Below are positions 40,358-50,701 of a DNA stretch of 64,000 bases, one piece after another. The first letter of the stretch is position 1; each line of letters begins with the position of its first letter. A program made the position numbers and the translations under genes. Where the stretch lies: the NCBI GenBank assembly GCA_949825065.1, contig OX463855.1, positions 41,364,301 to 41,428,300 of the forward strand, given 5' to 3'. Origin of the DNA: Odontocerum albicorne. Lineage: Eukaryota; Arthropoda; Insecta; Trichoptera; Odontoceridae. The notes under the pieces are model-generated. The model did no database searches. It was not told where the DNA came from and was given only the letters and a program-made list of their open reading frames with translations.

Positions 40358-40765
40358 TTTACTGTCCATGCAGTGAGACTCTGAAATCAGTTACAAACCA
40401 ATATACGACTCGCTCCGTCCTTGGTATGCTTTAAAAAGCGACTGAAAAAACTCTTAATTTCTAGTCAGTAAAATAACGTGTTTCATTCCCGATTTTTCTT
40501 TTCCTTTCCTTTCCACCATCCCTTCCTTTCCTTTTGATTGATATCTCACTTTATATGAAAAATAATGTTCGGGTCCGTCTTTGTGGGGTTCGTGGGCATA
40601 TGCTCACGTATGTGTTTATGGATTTCGTGGGGATGGATAGTTATTTGAATGATTTATGCAACCATGTAATTTGCTTAATTTACTTTTGTCTGGTTGGTTG
40701 TAGGAGATTGCCGCCTGGCAGTAAGCCCGCCAGATTGTGTTTCCAATAAAAGTGTTAAATAAATA
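40358..40765 (+). mobile_element. LL LINE 3' end, copy 3
   Basis: Starts in coding sequence (CTGTCCATGCAGTGAGACTC to TCTTAATTTCTAGTCAG, decayed VHAVRLW..LLISSQ of copy 2), then the shared 3' region and GTCTGGTTGGTTGTAGGAGA, tail AGTGTTAAATAAATA. Confidence 0.8.
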
Positions 40766-40769
40766 TATG

Positions 40770-41060
40770 GTTTGTTAGTCTTTCTTAATGCATTCAATCC
40801 ACATACTAAAATCATATCAGCATTTCTGCATCTTGTTCAACACATAAGCCTTACGAGTAAGCTGACATGCGTCTCTAATTAGTTCATACCGTATTATGTC
40901 ACACGCTGTCTCCTGTGTACTCTTCTCGATGCACGTATTTCTACAGAATGCATTTCTTTGTAATCTAATCTATAAACGTGCAGCATATTTATGATTTTCA
41001 AAGAATACAGCACACAACCTGGCGGGTTTATCAACCAACCAGAAAGCTAATGTATATATA
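40770..41060 (-). mobile_element. RL LINE scrap and SINE tail
   Basis: 40772-40975 is minus RL sequence (TTTGTTAGTCTTTCTTAATG, CTTCTCGATGCACGTATTTC). 41027-41055 has CCTGGCGGGTTTATCAACC, the SINE/LL tail on the minus strand. Confidence 0.55.
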
Positions 41061-41089
41061 TGGAAAAAAGCTGACAAAATGTTGTTTGG

Positions 41090-42310
41090 CTCAAAACTCT
41101 CAGGTGTAAGACAAGCTAAATGTACCTGGGGTTAAAGAGAGATGTGTCTAACCTGACGACAAAACTCCCAGGTGTAAGACAAGCTAAATGGACCTGGGGC
41201 TAAGGAGAGACGTGTCTAACCTGACGACAGAACTCCCAGGTGTTAGACAAGCTAAATGTACCTGGGGCTAAGGAGAGGTGTGTTTAACCTGACGATAAAC
41301 TCCCAGGTGTTAGACAAGCTAAATGGACCTGAGGCTAAGGAGATATGTGTCTAACCTGACGACAAAACTCCGAGGTGTAAGTCAAGCTAAATGGACCTGG
41401 GGCTAAGGAGAGATGTGTCTAACTTGACGACAAAACTCCCAAGTGTAAGACAAACTTAATGGACCTGGGGCTAAGGAGAGATGTGTTTAACCTGACGACA
41501 AACTCCCAGGTGTTAGACAAGCTAAATGTACCTGGGGCTAAGGAGAGATGTGTCTAACTTGACGACAAAACTCCCAAGTGTAAGACAAACTTAATGGACC
41601 TGGGGCTAAGGAGAGATGTGTTTAACCTGACGACAAACTCCCAGGTGTTAGACAAGCTAAATGTACCTGGGGCTAAGGAGAGATGTGTCTAACTTGACGA
41701 CAAAACTCCCAAGTGTAAGACAAACTTAATGGACCTGGGGCTAAGGAGAGATGTGTTTAACCTGACGACAAACTCCCAGGTGTTAGACAAGCTAAATGTA
41801 CCTGGGGCTAAGGAGAGATGTGTCTAACTTGACGACAAAACTCCCAAGTGTAAGACAAACTTAATGGACCTGGGGCTAAGGAGAGATGTGTTTAACCTGA
41901 CGACAAACTCCCAGGTGTTAGACAAGCTAAATGTACCTGGGGCTAAGGAGAGATGTGTCTAACTTGACGACAAAACTCCCAAGTGTAAGACAAACTTAAT
42001 GGACCTGGGGCTAAGGAGAGATGTGTTTAACCTGACGACAAACTCCCAGGTGTTAGACAAGCTAAATGTACCTGGGGCTAAGGAGAGATGTGTCTAACTT
42101 GACGACAAAACTCCCAAGTGTAAGACAAACTTAATGGACCTGGGGCTAAGGAGAGATGTGTTTAACCTGACGACAAACTCCCAGGTGTTAGACAAGCTAA
42201 ATGTACCTGGGGCTAAGGAGAGATGTGTCTAACCTGACGACAAAACTCCCAGGTGTAAGACAAGCTAAATAGACTTGGAGCTAAGGAGATATGTGTCTAA
42301 CCTGACGACT
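41090..42310. repeat. 67 bp satellite with 135 bp higher-order repeat
   Basis: About 18 units of CTCCCAGGTGTAAGACAAGC-type sequence. From 41446 on, two unit types alternate, and the marker TAAGACAAACTTAATGGACC recurs at 41446, 41581, 41716, 41851, 41986 and 42121: exactly 135 bp each time. Units inside the 135 bp array look identical; those at the edges are diverged. Confidence 0.95.
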
Positions 42311-42474
42311 AATTTTTCTAATTTTTTTTTCTTTTCATAATAATGCATATACATTCAGCGCGTTTGAAATAAATTGATGGACGAAAATTCTGTCCTGACG
42401 AGATCTATTCAAGAAATACGAAACCACTTTCCGGCATATATATTGTATATTATTTAACATCACAAAGGATTCCC

Positions 42475-42700
42475 AGTACGCCGCTGTAAACGGCGAAGAA
42501 AACCAAGGACTCGACATCTGCACCCCCGCCGAGCCGCGCCGCCGCGGCCGGGACAGTGCAACGACCGAGTAATTCGAGCGGTGCACACAAGCACACACCC
42601 GAGCCCGTGTCCGTGCCCGCGCCCGTACGTACTCCCTGCGAGCGTATCGGGCGCACTGTGCGCCGAGCGGGGAACATACGAGTATGTTATATACGTGACT
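42475..42700. promoter_or_regulatory. CpG-rich block, possible promoter or 5' exon
   Basis: GAGCCGCGCCGCCGCGGCCG and the following 150 bp are rich in CpG, in sharp contrast to the AT-rich DNA around. Such blocks in insects often mark a housekeeping promoter or 5' exon. On the minus strand it could serve Pellino or another gene, but no start codon with a donor site was found. Confidence 0.35.
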
Positions 42701-42977
42701 GCGCGCGCTCAACCATTGTGTTCCAAAAGATAATGCGATGTATTGTATTGCATTTACAGCTACACAGAGATCCTAATTCATCTTATTATGTCATATTAAT
42801 GAACAACACCGACACTTTGTTTTCTCGTATCGCGTGGTTTATGAAAGATAATAATAATTCATCATTAGTTGAATAAACTGATCCGTCGTCGAGTGGAGTA
42901 AGAGACAATTCGAATTTAGGTCGCAATCCACAGTCCGGTAGGTGGGACCACCTGCATAAAGTAGGACTGCACTAGTA

Positions 42978-44270
42978 CTAGGTTAGTCAAAAAGTTTTGA
43001 AAGCGACATCTACGGAGCAGTAGAAAACCAAAATTTCTACGCCATTTTAATATTTCATCTTTCATAAAAACGTACTCAAAATTTCATTTCGATCTGTCAA
43101 TTCATTCTTTGTTTACAAGCCATTTGAAGTTGACGTGTCAGTGTATTTTTTAACAATGGAAAAATCCGAATATCGTGCAGTGATTAAATTCTTTGTTTTG
43201 GAAGGTTTATCGGCTACTGAGATCCATGCAAAGATGGTGAAAGTATTAAAGGAGTCTTCTCCTTCATTTCCAACCGTTCACCGATGGGTTTTGGAGTTTA
43301 AGCGTGGCCGTACAAGCGTTGAAGACGATCCACGCTCAGGACGTCAAAAAAGCGCATCAACACCAGAAATCATAGCGAAAATACAGGATATGGTTTTGGA
43401 AGATCATCGATCGACTGTGGATGTGATAGCTGACACCATAGGCATCTCACATGGAACAACATGGCATATTTTGGCTGAAGTTTTGGGTTTCAAAAAACTG
43501 TGTGCACAATGGGTGCCGCATTTGCTAACAATGCAACAAAAACACGTTCGATTGCAACTTTCTGAGCAACATTTGGAGCAATTTCGAAAGGATAAAAAGG
43601 ATTTTCTGCGTCGATTCATCACTATGGATGAGACTTGGGTCTACCACCATGATCCTGAATCAAAACAAGAGGCTAAGGAGTGGTGTGAACCGGGCAATTT
43701 GGCTCCGAAGCGAGTTCGTGTCCAGAAATCGGCCAAGAAGGTGTTAGCGTCAGTTTTTTGGGATGCAAAAGGAATTTTATTGATAGATTATCTCCAAACT
43801 GGTAAGACAATCAACTCTGATTATTATTGTGACCTTTTGAACCAGTTGGATGAAAAAAATGGTGAAAAAAGACCCGGTTTGCAGAAGAAAAAAATCATTT
43901 TTCATCAAGACAATGCACCTGCTCACACAGCTCAAAAAACCATCGCGAAAATCAGTGAATTGGAGTACGAATTGTTGCAGCATCCACCCTATTCGCCAGA
44001 TTTAGCTCCCTCTGACTTCTGGCTGTTCTCACACCTCAAAAAATTCCTTCGTGGAAAGCATTTTTCATCAAACGAAGAGGTTATAGCCGTCGTAGAGGAG
44101 TATTTTGCAGGCCTTCCAGAAAGTCACTTCCGTGATGGGACAACAAAGTTGGAAGATCGTTGGACCAAGTGTATTGATCTTATGGGAGACTATACTGAGC
44201 AATAAAAGTGATTTCCCCCAAAAAAAAATGTATTTTCATTTCCACTTTCAAGACTTTTTGACTAACCTAG
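42978..44270 (+). mobile_element. Mariner family C, complete 1293 bp
   Basis: CTAGGTTAGTCAAAAAGT at the left, exact complement at the right, TA at 42976-42977 and 44271-44272. One intact transposase frame inside. A fragment of the same family lies at 4893. Confidence 0.95.
43156..44205 (+). CDS. Mariner family C transposase, apparently intact, 349 aa
   Basis: Start at ATG 43156 (MEKSEYRAVIKFFVLEGLSA). The frame is open further up, but only with non-ATG codons. Paired helix-turn-helix in residues 1-112 (IADTIGISHGTTWHIL). WVPHLL at 119-124. Catalytic Asp at 158 (TMDETWVYHHDPE), 252 (HQDNAPAHT) and 287 (YSPDLAPSDFWLF), D34D. Ends GDYTEQ, then TAA. Same length and layout as the family D enzyme, clearly a different lineage. 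GTGATTTCCCCC and an A run follow before the right terminal repeat. It is a candidate active enzyme; the broken 4893 copy shows the family spread. Confidence 0.95.
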   Translation: MEKSEYRAVIKFFVLEGLSATEIHAKMVKVLKESSPSFPTVHRWVLEFKRGRTSVEDDPRSGRQKSASTPEIIAKIQDMVLEDHRSTVDVIADTIGISHGTTWHILAEVLGFKKLCAQWVPHLLTMQQKHVRLQLSEQHLEQFRKDKKDFLRRFITMDETWVYHHDPESKQEAKEWCEPGNLAPKRVRVQKSAKKVLASVFWDAKGILLIDYLQTGKTINSDYYCDLLNQLDEKNGEKRPGLQKKKIIFHQDNAPAHTAQKTIAKISELEYELLQHPPYSPDLAPSDFWLFSHLKKFLRGKHFSSNEEVIAVVEEYFAGLPESHFRDGTTKLEDRWTKCIDLMGDYTEQ

Positions 44271-44399
44271 TACATGGTCGGCTTGAACATAATTCCGCTG
44301 TTTGGTCACCTTGCTATTATAAGCGCGCTCGAAAGGGGTGGAGCGTAAGTTTTTGAGATTTATTAACTTAAAAAAAAAAAAGAATAGATATGACCGAAG

Positions 44400-44515
44400 T
44401 AGTCATAGTCATACTAGGCGGAAAAAGTGATTGTGTCGTTCGAGGGGAGTAGCACAGCGTGGGGTTCGAACCGATGACCTTCCGCACGGAAGTTGCACTT
44501 CACTTTTGATTGGGC
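44400..44515 (-). mobile_element. SINE family 2 (minus)
   Basis: Complement of the 24535 copy: TCGAGGGGAGTAGCACAGCG, GGGGTTCGAACCGATGACC, TTCCGCACGGAAG. Confirms that family as a dispersed repeat. Confidence 0.7.
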
Positions 44516-44572
44516 ATTCATAAAATTTACATTAATTATAACGTCTCTCCAACGAACTTTTAATATCATATA

Positions 44573-45522
44573 CGAGGCGTATCCAGAAAGTACGTGTACT
44601 AAGGCTCTAACGACCGCATGGATTTTATTTTCGACATGTTGGCTACACTTCCGTGTAGCCTGACCCTTCCCCTCCGCAACGAGACCGGTTCGAGGTCAGT
44701 ACGTTGAGAAGTGTCGACGCGACAACACGTTTTGTGAAAAATGTCAAACCAATCTCCCGCCAAGTGCGAAATTTTGTAAAAAGGCAAGAGTTTTTGAGGC
44801 GCTGCAAACTCCATGGAGATGAATTTCTCCGCTCCATCGTTACTGGAGATGAAACTTGGGTTGCACACTACACGCCTGAAACCAAAAGGCAGTCTCAACA
44901 GTGGCGTCACACCTCTTCACCCTCCGCCAAAAAGTTCAAAACCACAATTTCAGCCAAGAAAATCATGGCATCCGTGTTTTGGGACTGTCAAGGCATAATT
45001 TTAATTGAATATATGCCTCAAGGGGAGACCATCAACTCGGCAAGATACTGTGAGACCCTAAAAAAATTGCGGAGGGCGATTCAGAACAAGAGGAGAGGCA
45101 TGCTGACAAAGGGAGTCTGCCTGCTGCATGACAATGCAAGATCACACACGTTCAACGCCACGAAGGAACTGCTCGCCTCGTTTAAATGGGATGTCCTGAA
45201 CCATCCCGCGCATTCCCCTGACCCAGCACCTTCAGATTACTATCTCTTTACCTCCCTGAAGCTGCACATGGGTGGAAAAAGGTTTTCAACCGACAAGGAG
45301 GTAAAGGAGTAGGTGAAGTGGACGGAGGGGTTGGCGGTAAACTACTTCGAGGAAGGCATCAAAAAGTTGATACCCCGCTTCACCACCTGCATTGAGAGGA
45401 ATGGCGACTATGTCGAAAAATAGCTAACATATGTACTACGGTAACCACGTAATTTTTTTGTTTAAATAAAAAAAATTGTAACCTACAAAAATTCAGTACA
45501 CTTACTTTCTGGATATGCCTCG
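44573..45522 (+). mobile_element. Mariner family B, copy 3 (950 bp)
   Basis: CGAGGCGTATCCAGAAAGTA at the left, complement CGAGGCATATCCAGAAAG at the right, TA flanks. It lacks the N-terminal coding part that copy 1 keeps. Not inserted in an RL LINE. Confidence 0.92.
44741..45423 (+). pseudogene. Mariner family B transposase, catalytic part present
   Basis: ATG 44741 opens MSNQSPAKCEIL and meets a stop at the deletion junction. Beyond it, in another frame: KRQEFLRRCKLHGDEFL, IVTGDETWVAHYTPE (first Asp), LLHDNARSHT (second), HPAHSPDPAPSDYYLF (third; usual Leu replaced by Pro), then TAG at 45310-45312 caused by a small deletion, then WTEGLA to GDYVEK. All three Asp remain; the DNA-binding domain is gone. 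Confidence 0.9.
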
Positions 45523-46285
45523 TATTACATCTGATCAAAATAACAATACCGAACGATTTACTTTTTTACACAAATTCAAACTTGAATTATCCAGAATTGT
45601 TGAGCTTTTTCCATATAAGAGTTCGTTTAGTGAATATTCGCCATAGAACTAATTTATATTCTTAACAAAGTACCTTTAATTACCAACATCCCAATTCTCC
45701 CATAAATATGGGAAATCAATTTGCTTAATTGAATGGATATACGAGTATTTAACAATAATCTATTGAGCTTAAAAGTAGGCTGATTGGAGAGTTGATGAAG
45801 TATTGAACTTCTACTGTACTATTATTTTCGTATAACTGTCAAATTGGTGAGGTGATGTGCGAGCAGCTGACTCGAGACGATCCCGTATCGTGTTATCGAT
45901 CAACTGTGAATATTGTTAATTTTTTGTAATAATTTTCACTCATATACTTATTTAGTTACGTATTACTTTAATTGTTTTGTTGTGTCTTTTTATTTGGTTT
46001 CATTGAATTGTTACAAATCTTTTTTTTAATTTTAAGATTATTTTGTAAATATTGTAAATGAAGCACATATTAATTTTTAGAAAATAACTTTGCAAGGAAC
46101 ACTACCGTTGATGAAAAATTGAAAAAAAATAATCAAACGAATAAAGTTGGTGAGGTAATATTGAGGAAGCTGCGGGGGAGTGTGATAATTGCACCGGGGT
46201 CCAAAATAGAAAAAAAGGACGTCTTTGTAGGAGTTCTATATCTGGAAATTAACCCCCCTCCCTCCAAGGGCGAGTGTGAACTTAA
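45523..46285. other. No gene seen
   Basis: AT-rich, no frame over 60 codons, no shared repeat noticed. Confidence 0.45.
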
Positions 46286-46289
46286 AGCT

Positions 46290-46515
46290 TAAACAAATAT
46301 ATAACAGAAAGGTGTGATAGATAAAGAACAAGGAAAATATGATTGGATCAAGTGTACGAGTATATTTTGGAAGAAGGAAATGTAAAGTCAGAGAAATTGT
46401 AGGAGCTGTATGAGGTGTACAGATGTAAAATAGGCGAACGATGTGTATCGTGATATGAAAGTCTACTTCCTCTCCACCTACCCCGACAGAGAAACGGCGT
46501 GACGGTATGTATGTA
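46290..46515 (+). mobile_element. RL LINE 3' end
   Basis: ACAAATATATAACAG, GATAGATAAAGAACAAGG, ATGATTGGATCAAGTG, GGAGCTGTATGAGGTG, to CGGTATGTATGTAA. Confidence 0.7.
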
Positions 46516-46550
46516 ATAATAAGTCGAGCGTTTTACCAACGACAAAGCAA

Positions 46551-47086
46551 ATAAAGGGACTTTCAAATTGAGCGGGTTTTTTTTATTCTTGGATAAAACA
46601 CAGATGGAGTCGCGAACTTGCCTGGGTCTTGTGACATTTGAGAGAAGTGTAATGTATGACATTTATAAAAATGGAGTCGTATACAATACAAAAACGCGTT
46701 CAAATTGTTGAATTATTTTATGTATAATATTGTAATCTCCGGAAACGGTGATGTTAATTGGCCACCAAGATCATGTGATCTGACACTGTTGGACTATTTT
46801 CTTTGGGGTTACGTGAAAAGCTAGGTCTATAAGAATGACACCCGATCAATTCCTGAGCTGAAGGACGAAATTATTCGCGGTATTGGTGAGTCAGAACCGC
46901 AATTATGCCAAAATATCATCGAAAATTTTGACAAAATAATTGACATCTGTGGAGCTGCAAGAGATGGACATTTGGGGGAAATTGTTTTTTGTGTTTAAAT
47001 GTCATACATTATACAATCAAAGCAAATTGTGTGTTTTATTAATAAAATTAGTATTAAAAAACCGGTCAATTTGAAAGACCTTTATA
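46551..47086 (+). mobile_element. IS630/Tc1-like element, internally deleted (536 bp)
   Basis: Ends ATAAAGGGACTTTCAAATTG and complement ATAAAGGTCTTTCAAATTG. Inside is a transposase with only its two ends left (see next). Confidence 0.8.
46671..46998 (+). pseudogene. IS630/Tc1-like transposase, both termini without the middle
   Basis: ATG 46671 gives MESYTIQKRVQIVELFYV, the typical first helix. The next segment is already the C-terminal region: NWPPRSCDLTLLDYFLWGYV (third acidic residue in LDYFLW) and ELKDEIIRGIGESEPQL, with a stop after VKS and end at TAA near 46998. The deletion removed about 250 codons. Related to the fragment at 14790. Confidence 0.82.
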
Positions 47087-47317
47087 ACGAAATGGTGATA
47101 TGGTTTATTGAAAATGCACAAACAGCGAAGGCGCGCTGTTATCGGAATGGTTCAACATGACGTATCATAAGATACGAGTACAACAGGGCCAGGGCTGGCC
47201 ACCCAAACTTTCTGGCTCTGACATAAGTTACTTTTTTAAGGGCGACGTCGCTATCTACCAGTGTAAAGGAAAAAATACAAAATTATAATCAGATATTATA
47301 ATTCGATATATGTTAGG

Positions 47318-47650
47318 GTGCACCGAAGAATGCTACGGATACCCTGGACGGATATGGTCAGCACAACACAAGGGTTCTTCAAAGAGCCAAAGTTGATAGA
47401 GAGTTGCTGACTAATATTAAAATCCGAAACGTGACCTACTTGGGTCATGTGCTTAGAGGGGCAAAGTACAAATTACTGCACCTGATCATCCAAAGCAAAA
47501 TAGAAGGCCGAATAGGTGTTGGCAGGAGGCAAGTCTCCTGGCTCCGCAATATACGTGATTGAGCGTTAATAAGGGGCGTTGGAGATCTTTTTCGGGCTGC
47601 CGTCTACTCTCAAGTGGTATTCAACGTTGGGGGGGGGGGGGGGGGGGGGC
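47318..47650 (+). pseudogene. LINE polyprotein tail ending in a 21 G run
   Basis: RRMLRIPWTDMVSTT, VDRELLTNIKIRNVTYLG, HVLRGAKYKLLHLIIQSKIE and GRIGVGRRQVSWLRNIRD, characteristic LINE tail (ITYLGHVLRGxxYxLLxLIIxGKIxGKRxxGRRxxSWLxNIR). A homopolymer of 21 G at 47629-47649 follows the ADMT-like end. Confidence 0.82.
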
Positions 47651-47839
47651 TGACATGACACTGGGAAGAAGATTTGTTATGAACAAAAAATTAAACAGTA
47701 AGAAATTTTCAAATGAGTCATATTGTGAAGAAACTCGACTAGGAACACAATAAATGCTAGTGTAAGTAAAAATATGTAAATGAGAATTTTAGCAAAGTTG
47801 CGATTATACGATGAAAGAGATAATCTATGACACCTTATT

Positions 47840-48020
47840 TGTATACAGCCTGGCGGGATTATTGCCGTGTAGCAATCTCTTCCATCCAATCAGAAAGATG
47901 TTAAAGCGAAAAAAACAAGACTGGAATCCTTTTTTAAAACATTTGTATTCCAGCGGGATTTGAACCCGCAACCTCCCGGTTGGGAGACAGGCGACTCACC
48001 AACTACGCTACGGAGGACGT
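47840..48020 (-). mobile_element. tRNA-derived SINE, family 1 (minus)
   Basis: Head at 48018: GACGTCCTCCGTAGCGTAG, GCGGGTTCAAATCCCGC. Tail at 47848: complement of GGCAATAATCCCGCCAGG, with GGATGGAAGAGATTGC before it. Same structure as 37512-37690. Confidence 0.75.
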
Positions 48021-48159
48021 CTTTAACACTGATCAAAGTGTTTCCGACATAAAGAATTTCTAATTTCTGATTTTAAAATGTATAGGTACATTATCGGAAA
48101 ATGCGGATTTTGCCTAACATGTGTATCATATGTGGAGCTAAAACACCTCATCATTTTTT

Positions 48160-48318
48160 GTGCTACATTACAGTCGAGATTGAGTACTTTTTGTGCTACA
48201 TTACAGTCGAGATTGAGTACTTTTTGTGCTACATTACAGTCGAGATTGAGTACTTTTAGTGCTACATTACAATCGAGATTGAGTACTTTTTGTGTTACAT
48301 TACAGTCGAGATTGTGTA
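48160..48318. repeat. 33 bp minisatellite, 5 copies
   Basis: TTTTTGTGCTACATTACAGT plus CGAGATTGAGTAC per unit. 33 bp is a multiple of three, so both strands stay open. Confidence 0.9.
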
Positions 48319-48330
48319 TTTTACATACCA

Positions 48331-48738
48331 TCACGTCATTTCCCTGTCGGGGTAGACAGAGGATAGAATACCATATTCTCCTATCTCGACACACATCCTT
48401 AGCCTCATCCACATCCCTATACCTTCCCATAATACAACTTCTACGAGTTCTTTGACTTTCACTTGATCCAACCATAGATGTACTTCTCTTGGTCTTCTTC
48501 TCACACACCTTCCAATCACATTTGCACTATTTAGCTGTTTTATTAGGCTTTCTTTATTCATTCGTTTCACATGCACAAACCATCTCAGCGTGCTCTTCTT
48601 CATCCTACTTAAGACATCAGCACTAAGCTCACATTCATCCCTTATCACTTGATTCCCTATTCTGACATACATTGTCATTCTGATGCATTTATTCGGCTCA
48701 TCTCTGTATTTTATTCGCTTCCATACTACCTTGATCAA
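48331..48738 (-). pseudogene. RL LINE polyprotein C-terminus, most open copy
   Basis: Minus-strand frame of 135 codons: IGNQVIRDECELSADVLSRM, KKSTLRWFVHVKRMNKESL, ANVIGRCVRRRPREVHLWLD, then a shifted MWMRLRMCVE and YPDREMT stop. This shows the RL repeats come from a LINE reading frame (reverse-transcriptase thumb and tail). Its upstream side is cut by mariner family G at 48726. Confidence 0.75.
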
Positions 48739-49666
48739 AAAGTTTCAGGACCGGCCACCGTGTGGCGCTGTCAGTCACCCGATTGGAATTCTTTTTGTTA
48801 GTTTACCACATCTATCATTGACACTTCCCTCCAAATTTCAGCGTCATAGCTTGACATTTGTAAAAGTTACGCTGTACTGAGTACATCTACCTTTGTGTGT
48901 GTTTTCGATTTTTTACAAGTTTGAAAATGGCATCAACTGTCCATCAACGAGTTTGCATAAAATTTTGTGTGAAAAACGGATTTAACGGTCCGCAGACCTT
49001 GCAAATGTTGGAGAAGTGTTTTTCGGTGGCACGAACGCTTCAGAAGTGGTCGTGAGTCGGTCGAGGATGACGAACGCAGTGGCAGTCGAAAACCGATGAA
49101 AACATCGATAAAACCAAAGAAATGTTGAAAAACCGAAAACCGCAAATTGACCATCAGAGAGATGGCAGAGGACTTTAACATCGCTTATGGATCCGCTCAA
49201 GACATTTTGGTTAGTGATTTGGGCCTCACACATACTATCACACATAGTATCACTGCAAAACTCGTGCCGAAAGACCTCAATTTCATGCAAAAAAAGTACA
49301 GCGTTGAAATCGCGAAAGACATGATATCCATGAGTTTTTGAACAAAAATAACACGACTACTATCCAGCAGCCTTTGAATTCACTTGATCTGGCTCCCTGC
49401 GACTTTTTACTGTTCAACCGACTTAAAAAACCGCTTCGCGGAACGCGTTACAGCACCCGAGAGGATGTCATGAAAAAATCAAAGACGGCTCTGATGGACA
49501 TACCGAAAATTGAGTACCAGCGGTGTTTCGAGGATTGGACCAAGCGCTGGCGTAAGTGCGTTGCAGTCGATGGGGAGTACTTTGAAGGGGACCATATCGA
49601 TTTTGATGAATAAACTTGTATTTTCGATTTTATCAATAAAGTCCTAAAAGTTTTTGATCAAGGTAG
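48726..49666 (+). mobile_element. Mariner family G, internally deleted (941 bp)
   Basis: CTACCTTGATCAAAAAGTTT at the left, complement CTACCTTGATCAAAAAC at the right, TA at 48724-48725 and 49667-49668. Inserted into the RL LINE frame. Confidence 0.92.
48927..49613 (+). pseudogene. Mariner family G transposase without catalytic core
   Basis: MASTVHQRVCIKFCVKNGF from ATG 48927, then shifts, TIREMAEDFNIAYGSAQDIL (helix-turn-helix), AKLVPKDLNFMQKKYSVEI, AKDMISM, then directly QQPLNSLDLAPCDFLLFNRL (third Asp) to the stop after HIDFDE. The segment with the first and second Asp (about 120 codons) is deleted. Confidence 0.88.
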
Positions 49667-49668
49667 TA

Positions 49669-50055
49669 CATCCAAATTGGCACCAAAATATAATACTATT
49701 TGATAATCTTCTTATGTGTACAACATTTCAAATTATTTATATTTATTTGAAATACATACATCTTTGGTTTTCAAATAAATATAAATTATTTTAAATGTCC
49801 AATTCATCGTTTAAAACAAGTTATTTTACTTTTTCTGTTCGTCTTATCAAAATCTAATTAAATATTTTTTACTATACGAGTATGCAATGGAAGAAAAAAT
49901 AAACATCTCCATACTTAAAAACACACAGCGATGGATTGGTTGGGCAACCCTGATATAAAATATATCGTAATAAATACAACGCACTTTTGTTATCTTTTAT
50001 TCGTGTTTAATTATTATTGCAAGTATTTTAAAACGGTTATCAGCACTAAAAAAAA
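49669..50055. other. No gene seen
   Basis: Very AT-rich, including an AATTATTTATATTTATTTGA inverted word around 49735-49795. Confidence 0.45.
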
Positions 50056-50059
50056 ACAA

Positions 50060-50275
50060 ATATACAGCGGGTATGTGAGTGAAACGCGTAGTCGAGGAAG
50101 ACCAAGAAAAGTATGGTTGGATCAAGTAAATTATATTGTATTTTAAAAGAAGGAAATGAAAGTTAGAAATTGTAGGGGTTGTATGGATGTGGAATGGGCG
50201 AAATACATTTGTCAAGATAGCAAAGTTTGGTGCTCTATTATATCTGCCTACCCCAACATGAAAACGTCGTGATGC
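50060..50275 (+). mobile_element. RL LINE 3' end
   Basis: ACAAATATACAGCGGGTATG, CGTAGTCGAGGAAGACC, TATGGTTGGATCAAG, AGGAAATGAAAGTTAG, to ATGCTATTATGTATAG. Confidence 0.7.
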
Positions 50276-50344
50276 TATTATGTATAGTTTTTATTTAGAA
50301 TAAGTTTATAACCGAGTTAGTCTGAACATTTTTAGGACTTTTAC

Positions 50345-50431
50345 CTGCAGCGGCGTCCTTTATCCGTAATGATTATTTCCTTTGGGAATTTCATCGAGTC
50401 CTGTAGGAACTTGCCACGTGCGATAGGCTCG
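50345..50431 (-). CDS. Candidate coding exon, family unknown
   Basis: Minus strand, 87 nt between ATTGTAG (acceptor-like) and TGCAG|GTAAAAG (donor). One frame reads EPIARGKFLQDSMKFP then KEIIITDKGRRC. The amino-acid pattern is protein-like and the splice sites fit, but I recognise no family, and no linked exon was found. Could be chance. Confidence 0.3.
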
Positions 50432-50701
50432 CTACAATGATTGTATAGTCATCACAATAGTTGTATTCCAATACAGATTATATTTTTACCTTATTTATTT
50501 TCATCGACGGTACAATGCACTTAACCAATGTTTAATATCAATACAAGTAACGAGTCTTACACTCATTATAAAGAAAAATAATCCTTAAATAAAAAAAAAT
50601 AATTACAATAAAACCAAATAAAAAAACCCATTAATACAATAAAACAATACGCAATTACAGAAGTCAAAAATATTTAAAAAAATTAACAACATACATATTT
50701 A

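Noticed and set aside
41090..42310. CRISPR-like array
   Set aside because: Units are contiguous without unique spacers, and the genome is eukaryotic. The same holds for 6358, 16578, 17757, 48160, 58161 and 59340.
42335..42876. Open frames across the CpG-rich block
   Set aside because: GC-rich DNA lacks stops by chance; the Arg/Ala/Val-rich texts match no family.
47559..47753. Frame with poly-Gly
   Set aside because: Created by the G run after the LINE tail.
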